Assembly (NCBI GenBank): GCA_030593185.1
Contig: JAUVHQ010000134.1
Coordinates: forward strand, 1-6,121
Reading direction: 5' to 3'
DNA: 6,121 bases
Source of the DNA: Bacteroidota bacterium
GTDB lineage: Bacteria > Bacteroidota > Bacteroidia > Bacteroidales > VadinHA17
The notes beneath the pieces were generated by a model. The model was not told where the DNA came from and made no database searches. It saw nothing but the letters and a program-made list of their open reading frames with translations. Position numbers and translations under genes: made by a program. This document shows, piece after piece, positions 1 to 5,978 of the stretch (its first letter is position 1; each line of letters starts with the position of its first letter).

Positions 1-1036
1 CAAAAACAGAAAAATTCATTTTTTGCCTCCCTATCGTGGTGAACAATCTATTCAACTTGCAGAATTACTTGGGAAAAAGGCAGGTGAGATTAAAGATATG
101 GCATCTGTTGAATTGATAAAATCAGTTATTAAGCTGCGATCGGTAAAGGATGAAGAAGAAGTAAAAGAGATTGAATTTGCATTGAATATTGCATATAACA
201 TGCATACAACAGCTATGAAAATGGCCATGCCTGGTATTGTTGAAAGAGAGATAGCAGGCAAAATTGAGGGAATAGCCCTATGTGAAGGTTTGGGAGTTTC
301 TTTTCCGATAATTTTAAGTATTAACGGACAAACTCTTCACAATCATTATCATGGGAATACATTGGTTAAAGAAAGAATGATGGTAACTGATGCTGGCGCA
401 GAATCGCTACTGCATTATGCCAGTGATATAACCCGGACCGTTCCGGTGGGAGGAAAATTCAACCGGCGGCAAAAAGATATTTATGAAATTGTACTGGCTG
501 CTAATATGAAAGCTATTGAATCAGTTAAGCCCGGAATAACAAATAAAGAACTGCACATAATGGCATGTGAAACGATTGCATACGGATTAAAAGATCTGGG
601 ATTAATGAAAGGGGATGTTAAAGAAGCGGTAATCCGTGGTGCTCATGCTTTGTTTATGCCTCATGGACTGGGGCATATGATGGGACTTGATGTACATGAC
701 ATGGAAGGATTGGGCGAAAACCATGTTGGTTATGATGATCAGGTAAAAAGAAGTGACCAGTTTGGTCTGGCTTTCCTGCGTCTCGGTAAAAAACTGGAAC
801 CGGGGTTTGTTTTCACCATTGAACCGGGATTATATTTTATCCCTGCTCTTATTGATCAGTGGAAGAGTGAACACAAATTCGAGGAGTTTATCAATTATGA
901 CAAGGTGGAAAGTTACAAGGATTTTGGGGGCATTCGCATTGAGGATGATGTTCTGGTTACCAATAACGGATACAAAGTGCCTGGAAAACCAATACCTAAA
1001 ACTGTAAGTGAAGTTGAAAATATTATGGGATCGTAA
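1..1036 (+). CDS. M24 family metallopeptidase, Xaa-Pro aminopeptidase type (5'-partial)
   Basis: C-terminal catalytic part of a cytosolic metallopeptidase that removes an N-terminal residue preceding proline. The frame is open to the left edge, so the true start is outside; the TTG at 23 is an internal Leu, not a start. Counting from the first full codon (base 2), 344 residues are present. Bacteroidota members usually have about 460, so roughly the first 115 (most of the N-terminal AMP_N-like domain) are missing. The pita-bread fold's five metal ligands are all visible: D130 (TDAGAE, base 389), D142 (SDITRT, 425), H221 (PHGLGH, 662), E274 (TIEPGLYF, 821) and E314 (GIRIEDD, 941). H232 (DVHD) fits the second active-site histidine. 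The enzyme should therefore be active. The gene ends with TAA, 123 bp before the convergent sdhB end. Prolidase (dipeptidase) activity is the main alternative, since M24 subfamilies are hard to separate without the N-terminus. Confidence 0.93.
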   Translation, partial: KNRKIHFLPPYRGEQSIQLAELLGKKAGEIKDMASVELIKSVIKLRSVKDEEEVKEIEFALNIAYNMHTTAMKMAMPGIVEREIAGKIEGIALCEGLGVSFPIILSINGQTLHNHYHGNTLVKERMMVTDAGAESLLHYASDITRTVPVGGKFNRRQKDIYEIVLAANMKAIESVKPGITNKELHIMACETIAYGLKDLGLMKGDVKEAVIRGAHALFMPHGLGHMMGLDVHDMEGLGENHVGYDDQVKRSDQFGLAFLRLGKKLEPGFVFTIEPGLYFIPALIDQWKSEHKFEEFINYDKVESYKDFGGIRIEDDVLVTNNGYKVPGKPIPKTVSEVENIMGS

Positions 1037-1055
1037 ATCCCCTGAAAGAAGTACT

Positions 1056-1079
1056 TATGCTTCGGCTACGCTCAGCATA
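1056..1079. repeat. REP-like hairpin between convergent genes
   Basis: A perfect 6-bp inverted repeat, TATGCT (1056-1061) and AGCATA (1074-1079), encloses a 12-nt GC-richer loop, TCGGCTACGCTC. The core (TTCGGCTACGCTCAG) resembles short palindromic elements that I recall as recurrent in Bacteroidota intergenic DNA. No T-run follows on either strand, so it does not look like a standard intrinsic terminator. Repeat-family membership is inferred from memory of similar motifs and not shown by this window alone. Confidence 0.5.
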
Positions 1080-1084
1080 GAAAG

Positions 1085-1118
1085 GTGAGTGAGTTGAGTA
1101 AGGTGACTCACGACTCAC
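1085..1118. repeat. Imperfect inverted repeat built of GAGT/ACTC units
   Basis: The outer stem is GTGAGT (1085-1090) with ACTCAC (1113-1118). The inner stem is TGAGT (1095-1099) with ACTCA (1106-1110), around a 6-nt loop. The right arm is an exact tandem of the 7-mer GACTCAC (1105-1111, 1112-1118), and the left arm carries three GAGT copies. With the hairpin at 1056-1079 it forms a two-hairpin block between the peptidase and sdhB ends. Its role is unknown; no poly-T tract marks it as a terminator. Confidence 0.45.
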
Positions 1119-1129
1119 GATTATTCAAT

Positions 1130-1156
1130 TTTAGGCACTTTAAACTTTAGGCACTT
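1130..1156. repeat. Short direct repeat, TTTAGGCACTT x2
   Basis: The 11-mer TTTAGGCACTT occurs at 1130-1140 and exactly again at 1146-1156, a 16-bp period, ending 4 bp before the sdhB stop codon. It lies in the 3' untranslated region of the sdh message. No function can be assigned. Confidence 0.5.
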
Positions 1157-1159
1157 CTT

Positions 1160-1900
1160 TTATTGAATCTTTGCAAAATAAAACTCCCTGTTCAACCTGG
1201 CAATATTAACAAGTGAAATCTCTTTCGGACATTCAGCTTCACAAGCACCGGTATTTGAGCAGTTACCGAATCCCAACTCATCCATTTTATTCACCATGGC
1301 TTGCACTCGTTCTGTGGCTTCGATCCGTCCCTGTGGTAACAAGGCTAACTGTGATATTTTTGCTGATACGAACAACATGGCAGATGCATTTTTGCATGCA
1401 GCTACGCATGCTCCGCAACCAATACAGACGGCTGAATCGAATGCTTCATCAGCTTTCCGTTTTTCAACAGGAATTGCATGTGAATCAGGGGCTGATCCTA
1501 CATTTGTAGATATAAACCCACCGGCAATTTGTATTTTATCGAAAGCAGTTCTGTCAACAATCAGATCTTTCACTACAGGAAAAGCTTTTGCTCTCCATGG
1601 TTCAACATAAATTGTATCACCATCTTTAAATTCCCGCATGGACAGATGGCATGTTGTAATTGCTTTACCCGGACCGTGTGGATGACCGTTAATATACATA
1701 CCACAGGCTCCGCATATCCCTTCCCTGCAATCGTGGTCGAAAGCAACCGGATCTATTCTTGCTTTGATAAGTTTTGTATTCATGGCATCCAGCATTTCAA
1801 GGAATGACATATCGGGAGATGCACCATCAAAATCATAAGTAACAAATTTACCTTTGGCATCAGCATTTTTCTGTCGCCATATTTTTAATGTAAGCTTCAT
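1160..1900 (-). CDS. sdhB: Succinate dehydrogenase/fumarate reductase iron-sulfur subunit
   Basis: Electron-transfer subunit of complex II, linking the flavoprotein to the membrane cytochrome on the cytoplasmic face. It has 246 residues, normal for SdhB/FrdB (about 240-250). The N-terminal plant-ferredoxin-like domain carries the [2Fe-2S] cysteines C58, C63, C66 (DCREGICGAC) and C84. The C-terminal bacterial-ferredoxin domain has CIGCGACVAAC (C159, C162, C165, C169) and CSNTGACEAECP (C214, C220, C224). By family rule C159/C162/C165/C224 bind [4Fe-4S] and C169/C214/C220 bind [3Fe-4S]; all ligands are present. The ATG at 1900 is the natural start, since the first beta strand (KLTLKIWRQ) begins immediately; no Shine-Dalgarno motif precedes it. 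It is the last gene of the sdhCAB operon, 212 bp after sdhA, an unusually large gap. No TAnnTTTG promoter box is visible in that gap, so read-through transcription is likely. Whether to call it SdhB or FrdB is not decidable here. Confidence 0.96.
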   Translation of the reverse strand: MKLTLKIWRQKNADAKGKFVTYDFDGASPDMSFLEMLDAMNTKLIKARIDPVAFDHDCREGICGACGMYINGHPHGPGKAITTCHLSMREFKDGDTIYVEPWRAKAFPVVKDLIVDRTAFDKIQIAGGFISTNVGSAPDSHAIPVEKRKADEAFDSAVCIGCGACVAACKNASAMLFVSAKISQLALLPQGRIEATERVQAMVNKMDELGFGNCSNTGACEAECPKEISLVNIARLNREFYFAKIQ

Positions 1901-2112
1901 ATTTTAAAATTTTGTGACATTTCTTTTATCTTAATACTTTTAGTGTCATTATTGAAAAATCCTTATCTACCAGCTTGTTATTAATTATATTCTAAAAACC
2001 TTAAACCTCTTACCTCCCTTAGCCTTAGCCTCATCCTTGGAGTTAAACAAAATCAACATTAACAGAATCGCTTCTATTATCCTAATATTTAATTATTTAC
2101 AAGACTATATTC
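1901..2112 (-). other. 212-bp spacer inside the sdh operon, between sdhA and sdhB
   Basis: This gap is AT-rich apart from the hexanucleotide tract at 1997-2038. I find no open frame that looks like a gene, no TAnnTTTG box on the minus strand and no strong terminator. It separates two genes whose products must be made in equal amounts, so it may hold RNA-level structure or be an insertion of repetitive DNA. The only palindromic pair noted (TGACA 1915-1919 / TGTCA 1944-1948) is too short and too far apart to rely on. Confidence 0.6.
1997..2038. repeat. Degenerate hexanucleotide tract, seven units
   Basis: The 42 bp divide into seven loose hexamers on the plus strand: AACCTT, AAACCT, CTTACC, TCCCTT, AGCCTT, AGCCTC, ATCCTT. 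All are pyrimidine-biased with a CC core, although the phase slips around the second and third units. On the coding strand of the operon the tract is purine-rich (AAGGCT/GAGGCT-like) and stands out from its AT-rich surroundings. It resembles decayed short tandem repeats. A role in translation or message stability is possible but unsupported. Confidence 0.45.
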
Positions 2113-4032
2113 TTATTTATAACTTCTTTCTTTAACTTCCACATCTACGAATTTCAATTCTTCTTTGTGCAGTTTATATGGTTTTAATTCGCCGGTATAT
2201 TCCCAGGCTGCAACGTATGAAAAATTCTTATCATCACGTAATGCTTCTCCTTCAGGGGTCTGGCTTTCTTCACGGTAATGAGCCCCACATGATTCAGTCC
2301 GGTTGAGTGCATCATCTACCATCAAATCTGCTACTTCAAAATAGTCGGCTACCCTGCCTGCCTTTTCAAGTTCCTGATTAACATCATTTAAATCGCTTGG
2401 GATTATCAGATCCGTCCAGAACTCATCTTTTAGCTCCTTAAGCATTTGCTTTGCCTTTTTCAGCCCCTCTTCATTTCTGGACATCCCGCAATAATTCCAC
2501 ATAATTTCTCCCAGTCGTTTATGAAAAGAAGTAGCTGTTTGAGTTCCGTTTATTGAAACCAGTTTTTCCAGTCTCTCCTTCACTGACTTTTCCGCATCCT
2601 CGAATTCCTGATTATCTGTTGAAATTCTGGGTGTCTTAATGTCGTCAGCAAGGTAATTACTGATGGTATAGGGAAGTATAAAATATCCATCACCCGAAGC
2701 TTGCATTAATGCACTGGCTCCGAGACGATTTGCACCATGATCGGAAAAGTTGGATTCACCAATTGAAAATAATCCGGGGATTGTAGTCATAAGGTTATAG
2801 TCAACCCATAATCCGCCCATGGTATAATGCCCTGCCGGATAGATATGCATCGGATCTTTGTAAGGATTGATCCCTGTAATAATTCTACATAATTCAAACA
2901 AGTTGCCATATTTGGCTTCTATAGCTTTTTCACCTTGTTTCTTAATAGCGTCTCTGAAATCAAGATACACTGCCAATCCTGTTTTTCCAACTCCATAACC
3001 TGCATCACAACGTTCTTTAGCTGCCCTAGAAGCGACATCTCTTGGCACAAGATTTCCAAATGCAGGATACCTTCGTTCCAGGTAATAATCTCTTTCATCT
3101 TCGGGAATGTCATTTGCAACTCTTTTATCATCTTTCTTTTTCGGCACCCATATCCGTCCGTCATTTCTTAATGATTCAGACATCAGGGTAAGTTTTGACT
3201 GGTATTCATTAAGTTGTGGAATGGAGGTAGGGTGTATCTGTATAAAACTTGGATTGGCAAAGAAGGCGCCTTTTTTATGAGCTTTCCATGCAGCTGACGG
3301 ATTAGAATTTACTGCAAGTGTTGAAAGGTAATATATTGTGCCATAGCCTCCGGTAGCCAGAACCACTGCATGAGCAGAGTGCCTTTCAATTTCACCGGTG
3401 ATCAGGTTACGCGTAATGATCCCACGTGTTTTTCCATTAATGATAACAAGTTCGAGCATTTCCCTGCGTGGATACATAGTTACAGTTCCCTGGCTTATTT
3501 GCCTGTTCAGGGATGAGTATGTTCCCAGGAGGCATTGCTGACCGGTTTGACCTTTTGCATAAAAGGTTCTTGAAACCTGTACTCCTCCGAATGACCGGTT
3601 GTCAAGATTTCCTCCGTAATCACGTGCAAAAGGAACGCCCATTGCAGTAAAATGATCAATTACATCATTACTGACTTCAGCGGCTCTGTATACATTGGCT
3701 TCCCGTGAGCGGTAATCTCCTCCTTTAATCATATCATAGAAAAGTCTGTAGATACTGTCACCATCGTTTTTGTAGTTTTTTGTAGCATTAATGCCACCCT
3801 GGGCAGCAACAGAATGTGCCCTGCGTGGTGTATCCTGGAAACAAAAGTTCTTGACCTGGTATCCTAATTCTCCTAAAGAGGATGCTGCTCCAGCGCCGGC
3901 AAGTCCTGTTCCAACGACAATAACATCCAGTTTTTTCTTATTTGCAGGATTAACCAGTTTAGCTGAAGCTTTATATTTAGTCCATTTTTCCGCTAAAGGA
4001 CCTTCAGGGATCTTTGCATCTAATTTTGTCAT
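2113..4032 (-). CDS. sdhA: Succinate dehydrogenase/fumarate reductase flavoprotein subunit
   Basis: Catalytic subunit of complex II, interconverting succinate and fumarate with covalently bound FAD. Its 639 residues include a roughly 35-residue N-terminal extension before the FAD fold, as in the B. subtilis-type subgroup found in Bacteroidota; E. coli SdhA is shorter. Visible motifs: Rossmann dinucleotide site GTGLAGAG (41-48); H73 in RAHSVAAQGG, the expected histidyl-FAD attachment; H267 in HPTS; R331 in PRDVASR, the proposed catalytic proton-donor arginine; H402 in GHYTMGG; and R436 in HGANRLG with nearby E426 (FAD and dicarboxylate binding). The helical and C-terminal domains (about 475-639) are intact. 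The ATG at 4032 lies 27 bp after the sdhC stop, so the two are co-transcribed and probably translationally close; no Shine-Dalgarno motif is seen, as is usual in Bacteroidota. The motifs do not distinguish dehydrogenase from fumarate reductase; in anaerobic Bacteroidota the reductase direction is common. Confidence 0.97.
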   Translation of the reverse strand: MTKLDAKIPEGPLAEKWTKYKASAKLVNPANKKKLDVIVVGTGLAGAGAASSLGELGYQVKNFCFQDTPRRAHSVAAQGGINATKNYKNDGDSIYRLFYDMIKGGDYRSREANVYRAAEVSNDVIDHFTAMGVPFARDYGGNLDNRSFGGVQVSRTFYAKGQTGQQCLLGTYSSLNRQISQGTVTMYPRREMLELVIINGKTRGIITRNLITGEIERHSAHAVVLATGGYGTIYYLSTLAVNSNPSAAWKAHKKGAFFANPSFIQIHPTSIPQLNEYQSKLTLMSESLRNDGRIWVPKKKDDKRVANDIPEDERDYYLERRYPAFGNLVPRDVASRAAKERCDAGYGVGKTGLAVYLDFRDAIKKQGEKAIEAKYGNLFELCRIITGINPYKDPMHIYPAGHYTMGGLWVDYNLMTTIPGLFSIGESNFSDHGANRLGASALMQASGDGYFILPYTISNYLADDIKTPRISTDNQEFEDAEKSVKERLEKLVSINGTQTATSFHKRLGEIMWNYCGMSRNEEGLKKAKQMLKELKDEFWTDLIIPSDLNDVNQELEKAGRVADYFEVADLMVDDALNRTESCGAHYREESQTPEGEALRDDKNFSYVAAWEYTGELKPYKLHKEELKFVDVEVKERSYK

Positions 4033-4059
4033 AATAATATAGAGTTGTTTTTCGGATTC

Positions 4060-4704
4060 TTATTTGAAAAAATATATTACAATTGGAATAATACTAAAAC
4101 CAAGAGGTACAACAATCGAATAGATCAATCCAATTCCTTTTATTACGGGAGTATATTTATTATGATTAAGTCCGAGTGTTTGAAATGCAGATTGAAAAGC
4201 ATGGTGTAAATGAAAAGCAAGGAATAGAAAAGAAACCAGGTAGATTACAATGTACAGGGGCAGCTGGAATAAGTCGTTTGCCATTCTATAAAAATTCTCA
4301 TGATCTCCTTCTACCCAACCCAGTTTAACGAAGTAAAAATTCATAAAATGGATAAAAAGAAAAACCCCAATAATTATACCGAGATAAATCATATACTTCG
4401 AAAAGAAAGAAGTTTGGGATGAAGAGGTTCTTTTATACCTCTTTGGACGTGCTACCCAGTTCTGGATCTGCAAAACAACACCCCAGATCATATGAATTAA
4501 AAAACCGGCCATAAGAACAACCTCGAACACTTTGACCACAACATTGCTTGCCATAAAATGTGCAGCACTGTTAAACGGAACCGGATCCTCGATCAGTAAT
4601 AAGAAATTAATACCTAAATGGACCAACAGGAAAAGAATTATAAAAAGACCGGCAATGGCCATAACAAACTTTTTCGTAACAGACGAACCAAGAAACTTAT
4701 CCAT
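4060..4704 (-). CDS. sdhC: Succinate dehydrogenase/fumarate reductase cytochrome b subunit (b558 family)
   Basis: Membrane anchor of complex II, carrying heme b and the quinone site. It has 214 residues with five hydrophobic segments, at about 12-37, 55-80, 102-125, 148-170 and 188-212, as in single-subunit type B anchors (B. subtilis SdhC about 200 residues; Wolinella FrdC larger). Intramembrane histidines H29 (LVHLGIN), H71 (LIHMIWG), H119 (FIHFMNF) and H165 (AFHLHHAF) match the four axial ligands of a diheme anchor. H29-H71 spacing is 42 residues, as between the B. subtilis ligands H28 and H70. H167 and H168 lie beside H165, so the ligand assignment in that helix is tentative. First gene of sdhCAB, with its own promoter at 4763-4791. 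The ATG at 4704 gives a short cytoplasmic N-terminus before the first helix. Two hemes and the absence of a separate SdhD argue for menaquinone as partner, an inference from the type B family. Confidence 0.94.
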   Translation of the reverse strand: MDKFLGSSVTKKFVMAIAGLFIILFLLVHLGINFLLLIEDPVPFNSAAHFMASNVVVKVFEVVLMAGFLIHMIWGVVLQIQNWVARPKRYKRTSSSQTSFFSKYMIYLGIIIGVFLFIHFMNFYFVKLGWVEGDHENFYRMANDLFQLPLYIVIYLVSFLFLAFHLHHAFQSAFQTLGLNHNKYTPVIKGIGLIYSIVVPLGFSIIPIVIYFFK

Positions 4705-4762
4705 ATATTTTTATTGTTATGTTGTTATTGTTTTGCTTATACTAAGAATAATTTGATGCTAA

Positions 4763-4791
4763 CAAATATATATTATTAAAAATATTTTCAA
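4763..4791 (-). promoter_or_regulatory. Predicted sdhCAB promoter, Bacteroidota type
   Basis: On the minus strand TATATTTG (4763-4770) is a perfect TAnnTTTG -7 box, and TTG (4789-4791) lies 18 bp upstream as the -33 element, within the spacing reported for Bacteroides/Flavobacterium primary sigma promoters. The box is about 58 bp before the sdhC ATG, giving a 5' leader of about 50 nt. Predicted by pattern only. Confidence 0.6.
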
Positions 4792-4797
4792 CATGTT
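4790..4797. promoter_or_regulatory. Palindrome at the centre of the divergent promoters
   Basis: AACATGTT is a perfect 8-bp palindrome centred at 4793.5. The two outward-facing -7 boxes (CAAATATA 4763-4770 and TATATTTG 4816-4823) are centred at 4793. The palindrome therefore overlaps the -33 region of both promoters and could be a shared operator; it could also be chance in AT-rich DNA. Confidence 0.3.
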
Positions 4798-4823
4798 CAT
4801 TAACAGGTTTGTTCTTATATTTG
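4796..4823 (+). promoter_or_regulatory. Predicted promoter of the alpha/beta hydrolase gene
   Basis: TATATTTG (4816-4823) is a perfect TAnnTTTG -7 box. The -33 position has TTC (4796-4798, 17-bp spacing) where TTG is expected, so it should be the weaker of the two divergent promoters. The leader to the ATG at 4885 would be about 55 nt. Predicted by pattern only. Confidence 0.5.
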
Positions 4824-4884
4824 ACCGATTTTGATTTGAGAAACCTGAAACCAAAAACAATAATTATTAATAGTATAGCATATT

Positions 4885-5676
4885 ATGTATTACACAATTG
4901 ATTTTAAAAATACTACGATTAGATTTAAAGATGAAGGTAAAGGTACTGTAGTTGTTTTAATACACGGGTACCTTGAATCGCTTAAGATTTGGAATGATTT
5001 TTCTACTGATCTTGCAGAGCACTGCAGGGTAGTATCAATAGATCTTCCGGGGCACGGTAAATCAGGTGTCATTGAAAAGGTGCATACAATGGAGTTGCTT
5101 GCTCAAACCGTTAAATCAGTAATGGATTATTTAAATGCCGAAAAATATTTCCTGATCGGACATTCGCTTGGAGGATATGTTGCTCTTGCTTTTCTGGAAT
5201 TATTCCCCGAATGTTTATCAGGATTATCACTTTTTCATTCTCACCCTTTAGCTGACAGTAATGAAGTGATAGAAAACCGGAAAAGAGAGATAAAGCTGGT
5301 TGAAAACGGGAAAAAAGATTTGATTTATACAGTTAACATTCCAAAAGCATTTGCTACTGATAACCTTGAGAAATTTAGCGAACAGGTTGACTACGCAAAA
5401 GAGATTGCAATGGATATACCGGAGGAATGTATTATTGCAGTGCTAAACGGGATGATCGACAGACCGGACAGAAGTGATATACTGACCCGCACATCCCTGC
5501 CTTTTCTCTGGATCCTTGGGGAAAAGGACAATTATATCCCGTATGAAGATATTGTTATAAAGATTGAATTACCAAAGCAGGGAAAACTGATCACATTGGA
5601 GAACAGCGGGCATATGGGATTTATGGAGGAGAAGAAGAAATCATTAAATGCTATTCTTGGGTTTTTAGTTCGCTGA
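4885..5676 (+). CDS. Alpha/beta fold hydrolase
   Basis: Cytosolic serine hydrolase of the alpha/beta-hydrolase-1 family, 263 residues, full length for the fold, with no signal peptide or membrane segment. Visible features in order: oxyanion-hole HG motif (H27-G28 in LIHGYLES), DLPGHGKS (53-60) after strand 4, nucleophile elbow GHSLGG with S94, a helical cap region at about 125-195, acid D215 in LGEKDNYIP, and H243 in NSGHMGFME. The Ser-Asp-His triad is complete, so it should be catalytically active as an esterase, lipase, thioesterase or related enzyme. The substrate cannot be read from sequence; dehalogenase is less likely because the nucleophile is Ser rather than Asp. The ATG at 4885 starts just before the first beta strands, so no upstream start is needed. 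It is transcribed divergently from sdhCAB and followed 87 bp later by an intrinsic terminator, so it looks monocistronic. Nothing visible ties it functionally to its neighbours. Confidence 0.92.
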   Translation: MYYTIDFKNTTIRFKDEGKGTVVVLIHGYLESLKIWNDFSTDLAEHCRVVSIDLPGHGKSGVIEKVHTMELLAQTVKSVMDYLNAEKYFLIGHSLGGYVALAFLELFPECLSGLSLFHSHPLADSNEVIENRKREIKLVENGKKDLIYTVNIPKAFATDNLEKFSEQVDYAKEIAMDIPEECIIAVLNGMIDRPDRSDILTRTSLPFLWILGEKDNYIPYEDIVIKIELPKQGKLITLENSGHMGFMEEKKKSLNAILGFLVR

Positions 5677-5763
5677 TGCTCAGGTTGTTTGGTTGCTGGT
5701 ACTCCCTTACTGTTTTACGCACCTATTGGAGCTTAATAACTTTATACTATTGCACAAAACAGG

Positions 5764-5793
5764 AAGCATAGCATTACGGCTATGCTTTTTATT
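5764..5793 (+). terminator. Rho-independent terminator after the hydrolase gene
   Basis: The perfect 9-bp stem AAGCATAGC (5764-5772) / GCTATGCTT (5779-5787), with a 6-nt loop (ATTACG), runs straight into a T-rich tail (TTTATT from 5788). It lies 87 bp after the hydrolase stop and in the right orientation. Two G-U pairs could extend the stem outward. Confidence 0.8.
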
Positions 5794-5798
5794 AGACA

Positions 5799-5850
5799 AT
5801 TAATTACGTTATTAATAACGGCATTAATTACGTTATTAATAACGTTATTA
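5799..5850. repeat. Tandem palindromic repeats, 22 bp x2 with 24-bp period
   Basis: An identical 22-bp unit occurs at 5799-5820 and 5823-5844, separated by GC. Each unit ends in the perfect 14-bp palindrome CGTTATTAATAACG (5807-5820, 5831-5844). A third overlapping perfect palindrome, TAATAACGTTATTA, spans 5837-5850. The block lies between convergent genes, so it is unlikely to be a promoter operator. It could be a protein-binding or iteron-like site, a recombination or insertion remnant, or an AT-rich stem structure at the 3' end of the phosphatase message. Confidence 0.75.
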
Positions 5851-5918
5851 TATTTATGAAATTTTGTCGACACAAAAAAATATATTTATCAATCTGTTCA
5901 ATTTTGATGTTAAGGGTT

Positions 5919-5955
5919 ATCCGCCTTCGTTACCACTACGGTGGACGAAGCGGGT
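5919..5955. repeat. Long imperfect hairpin downstream of the phosphatase gene
   Basis: Arms: ATCCG (5919-5923), CTTCGT (5925-5930) and CCAC (5933-5936) pair with GTGG (5941-5944), ACGAAG (5945-5950) and CGGGT (5951-5955). This gives a 15-bp stem (one G-T pair) with a one-base and a two-base bulge and the tetraloop TACG. It is much more GC-rich than its surroundings and starts 24 bp beyond the phosphatase stop on that gene's strand. No T-run follows directly on the minus strand, so it is not a textbook terminator, although it may protect or end the transcript. It also resembles REP-like elements with CTTCG/CGAAG arms. Confidence 0.6.
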
Positions 5956-5978
5956 TAAAGGTTTCGTGTTACCGTCAG

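Noticed and set aside
23..25. TTG as a start codon for the M24 peptidase
   Set aside because: The frame continues to the left edge with HFLPPYRGE-like sequence typical of the interior of this family; the gene is truncated by the window.
1056..1079. Intrinsic terminator for the peptidase or sdhB
   Set aside because: The stem is short and no T-run follows on either strand.
1213..1807. Several plus-strand open frames opposite sdhB
   Set aside because: They lie wholly within a well-supported iron-sulfur subunit gene and show no domain-like pattern.
1915..1948. TGACA/TGTCA inverted pair before sdhB as an operator or hairpin
   Set aside because: Only 5 bp with a 24-nt AT-rich loop and no extension; expected by chance.
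3791..4042. Plus-strand open frame opposite the sdhA N-terminus
   Set aside because: It is antisense to the conserved FAD-binding region of sdhA and resembles no protein family I know.
4532..4756. Plus-strand open frame running from inside sdhC into the promoter region
   Set aside because: It is antisense to the first helices of sdhC and has no independent support.
5677..5763. A gene or second promoter after the hydrolase
   Set aside because: No open frame of note and no TAnnTTTG box; it reads as an ordinary 3' leader into the terminator.
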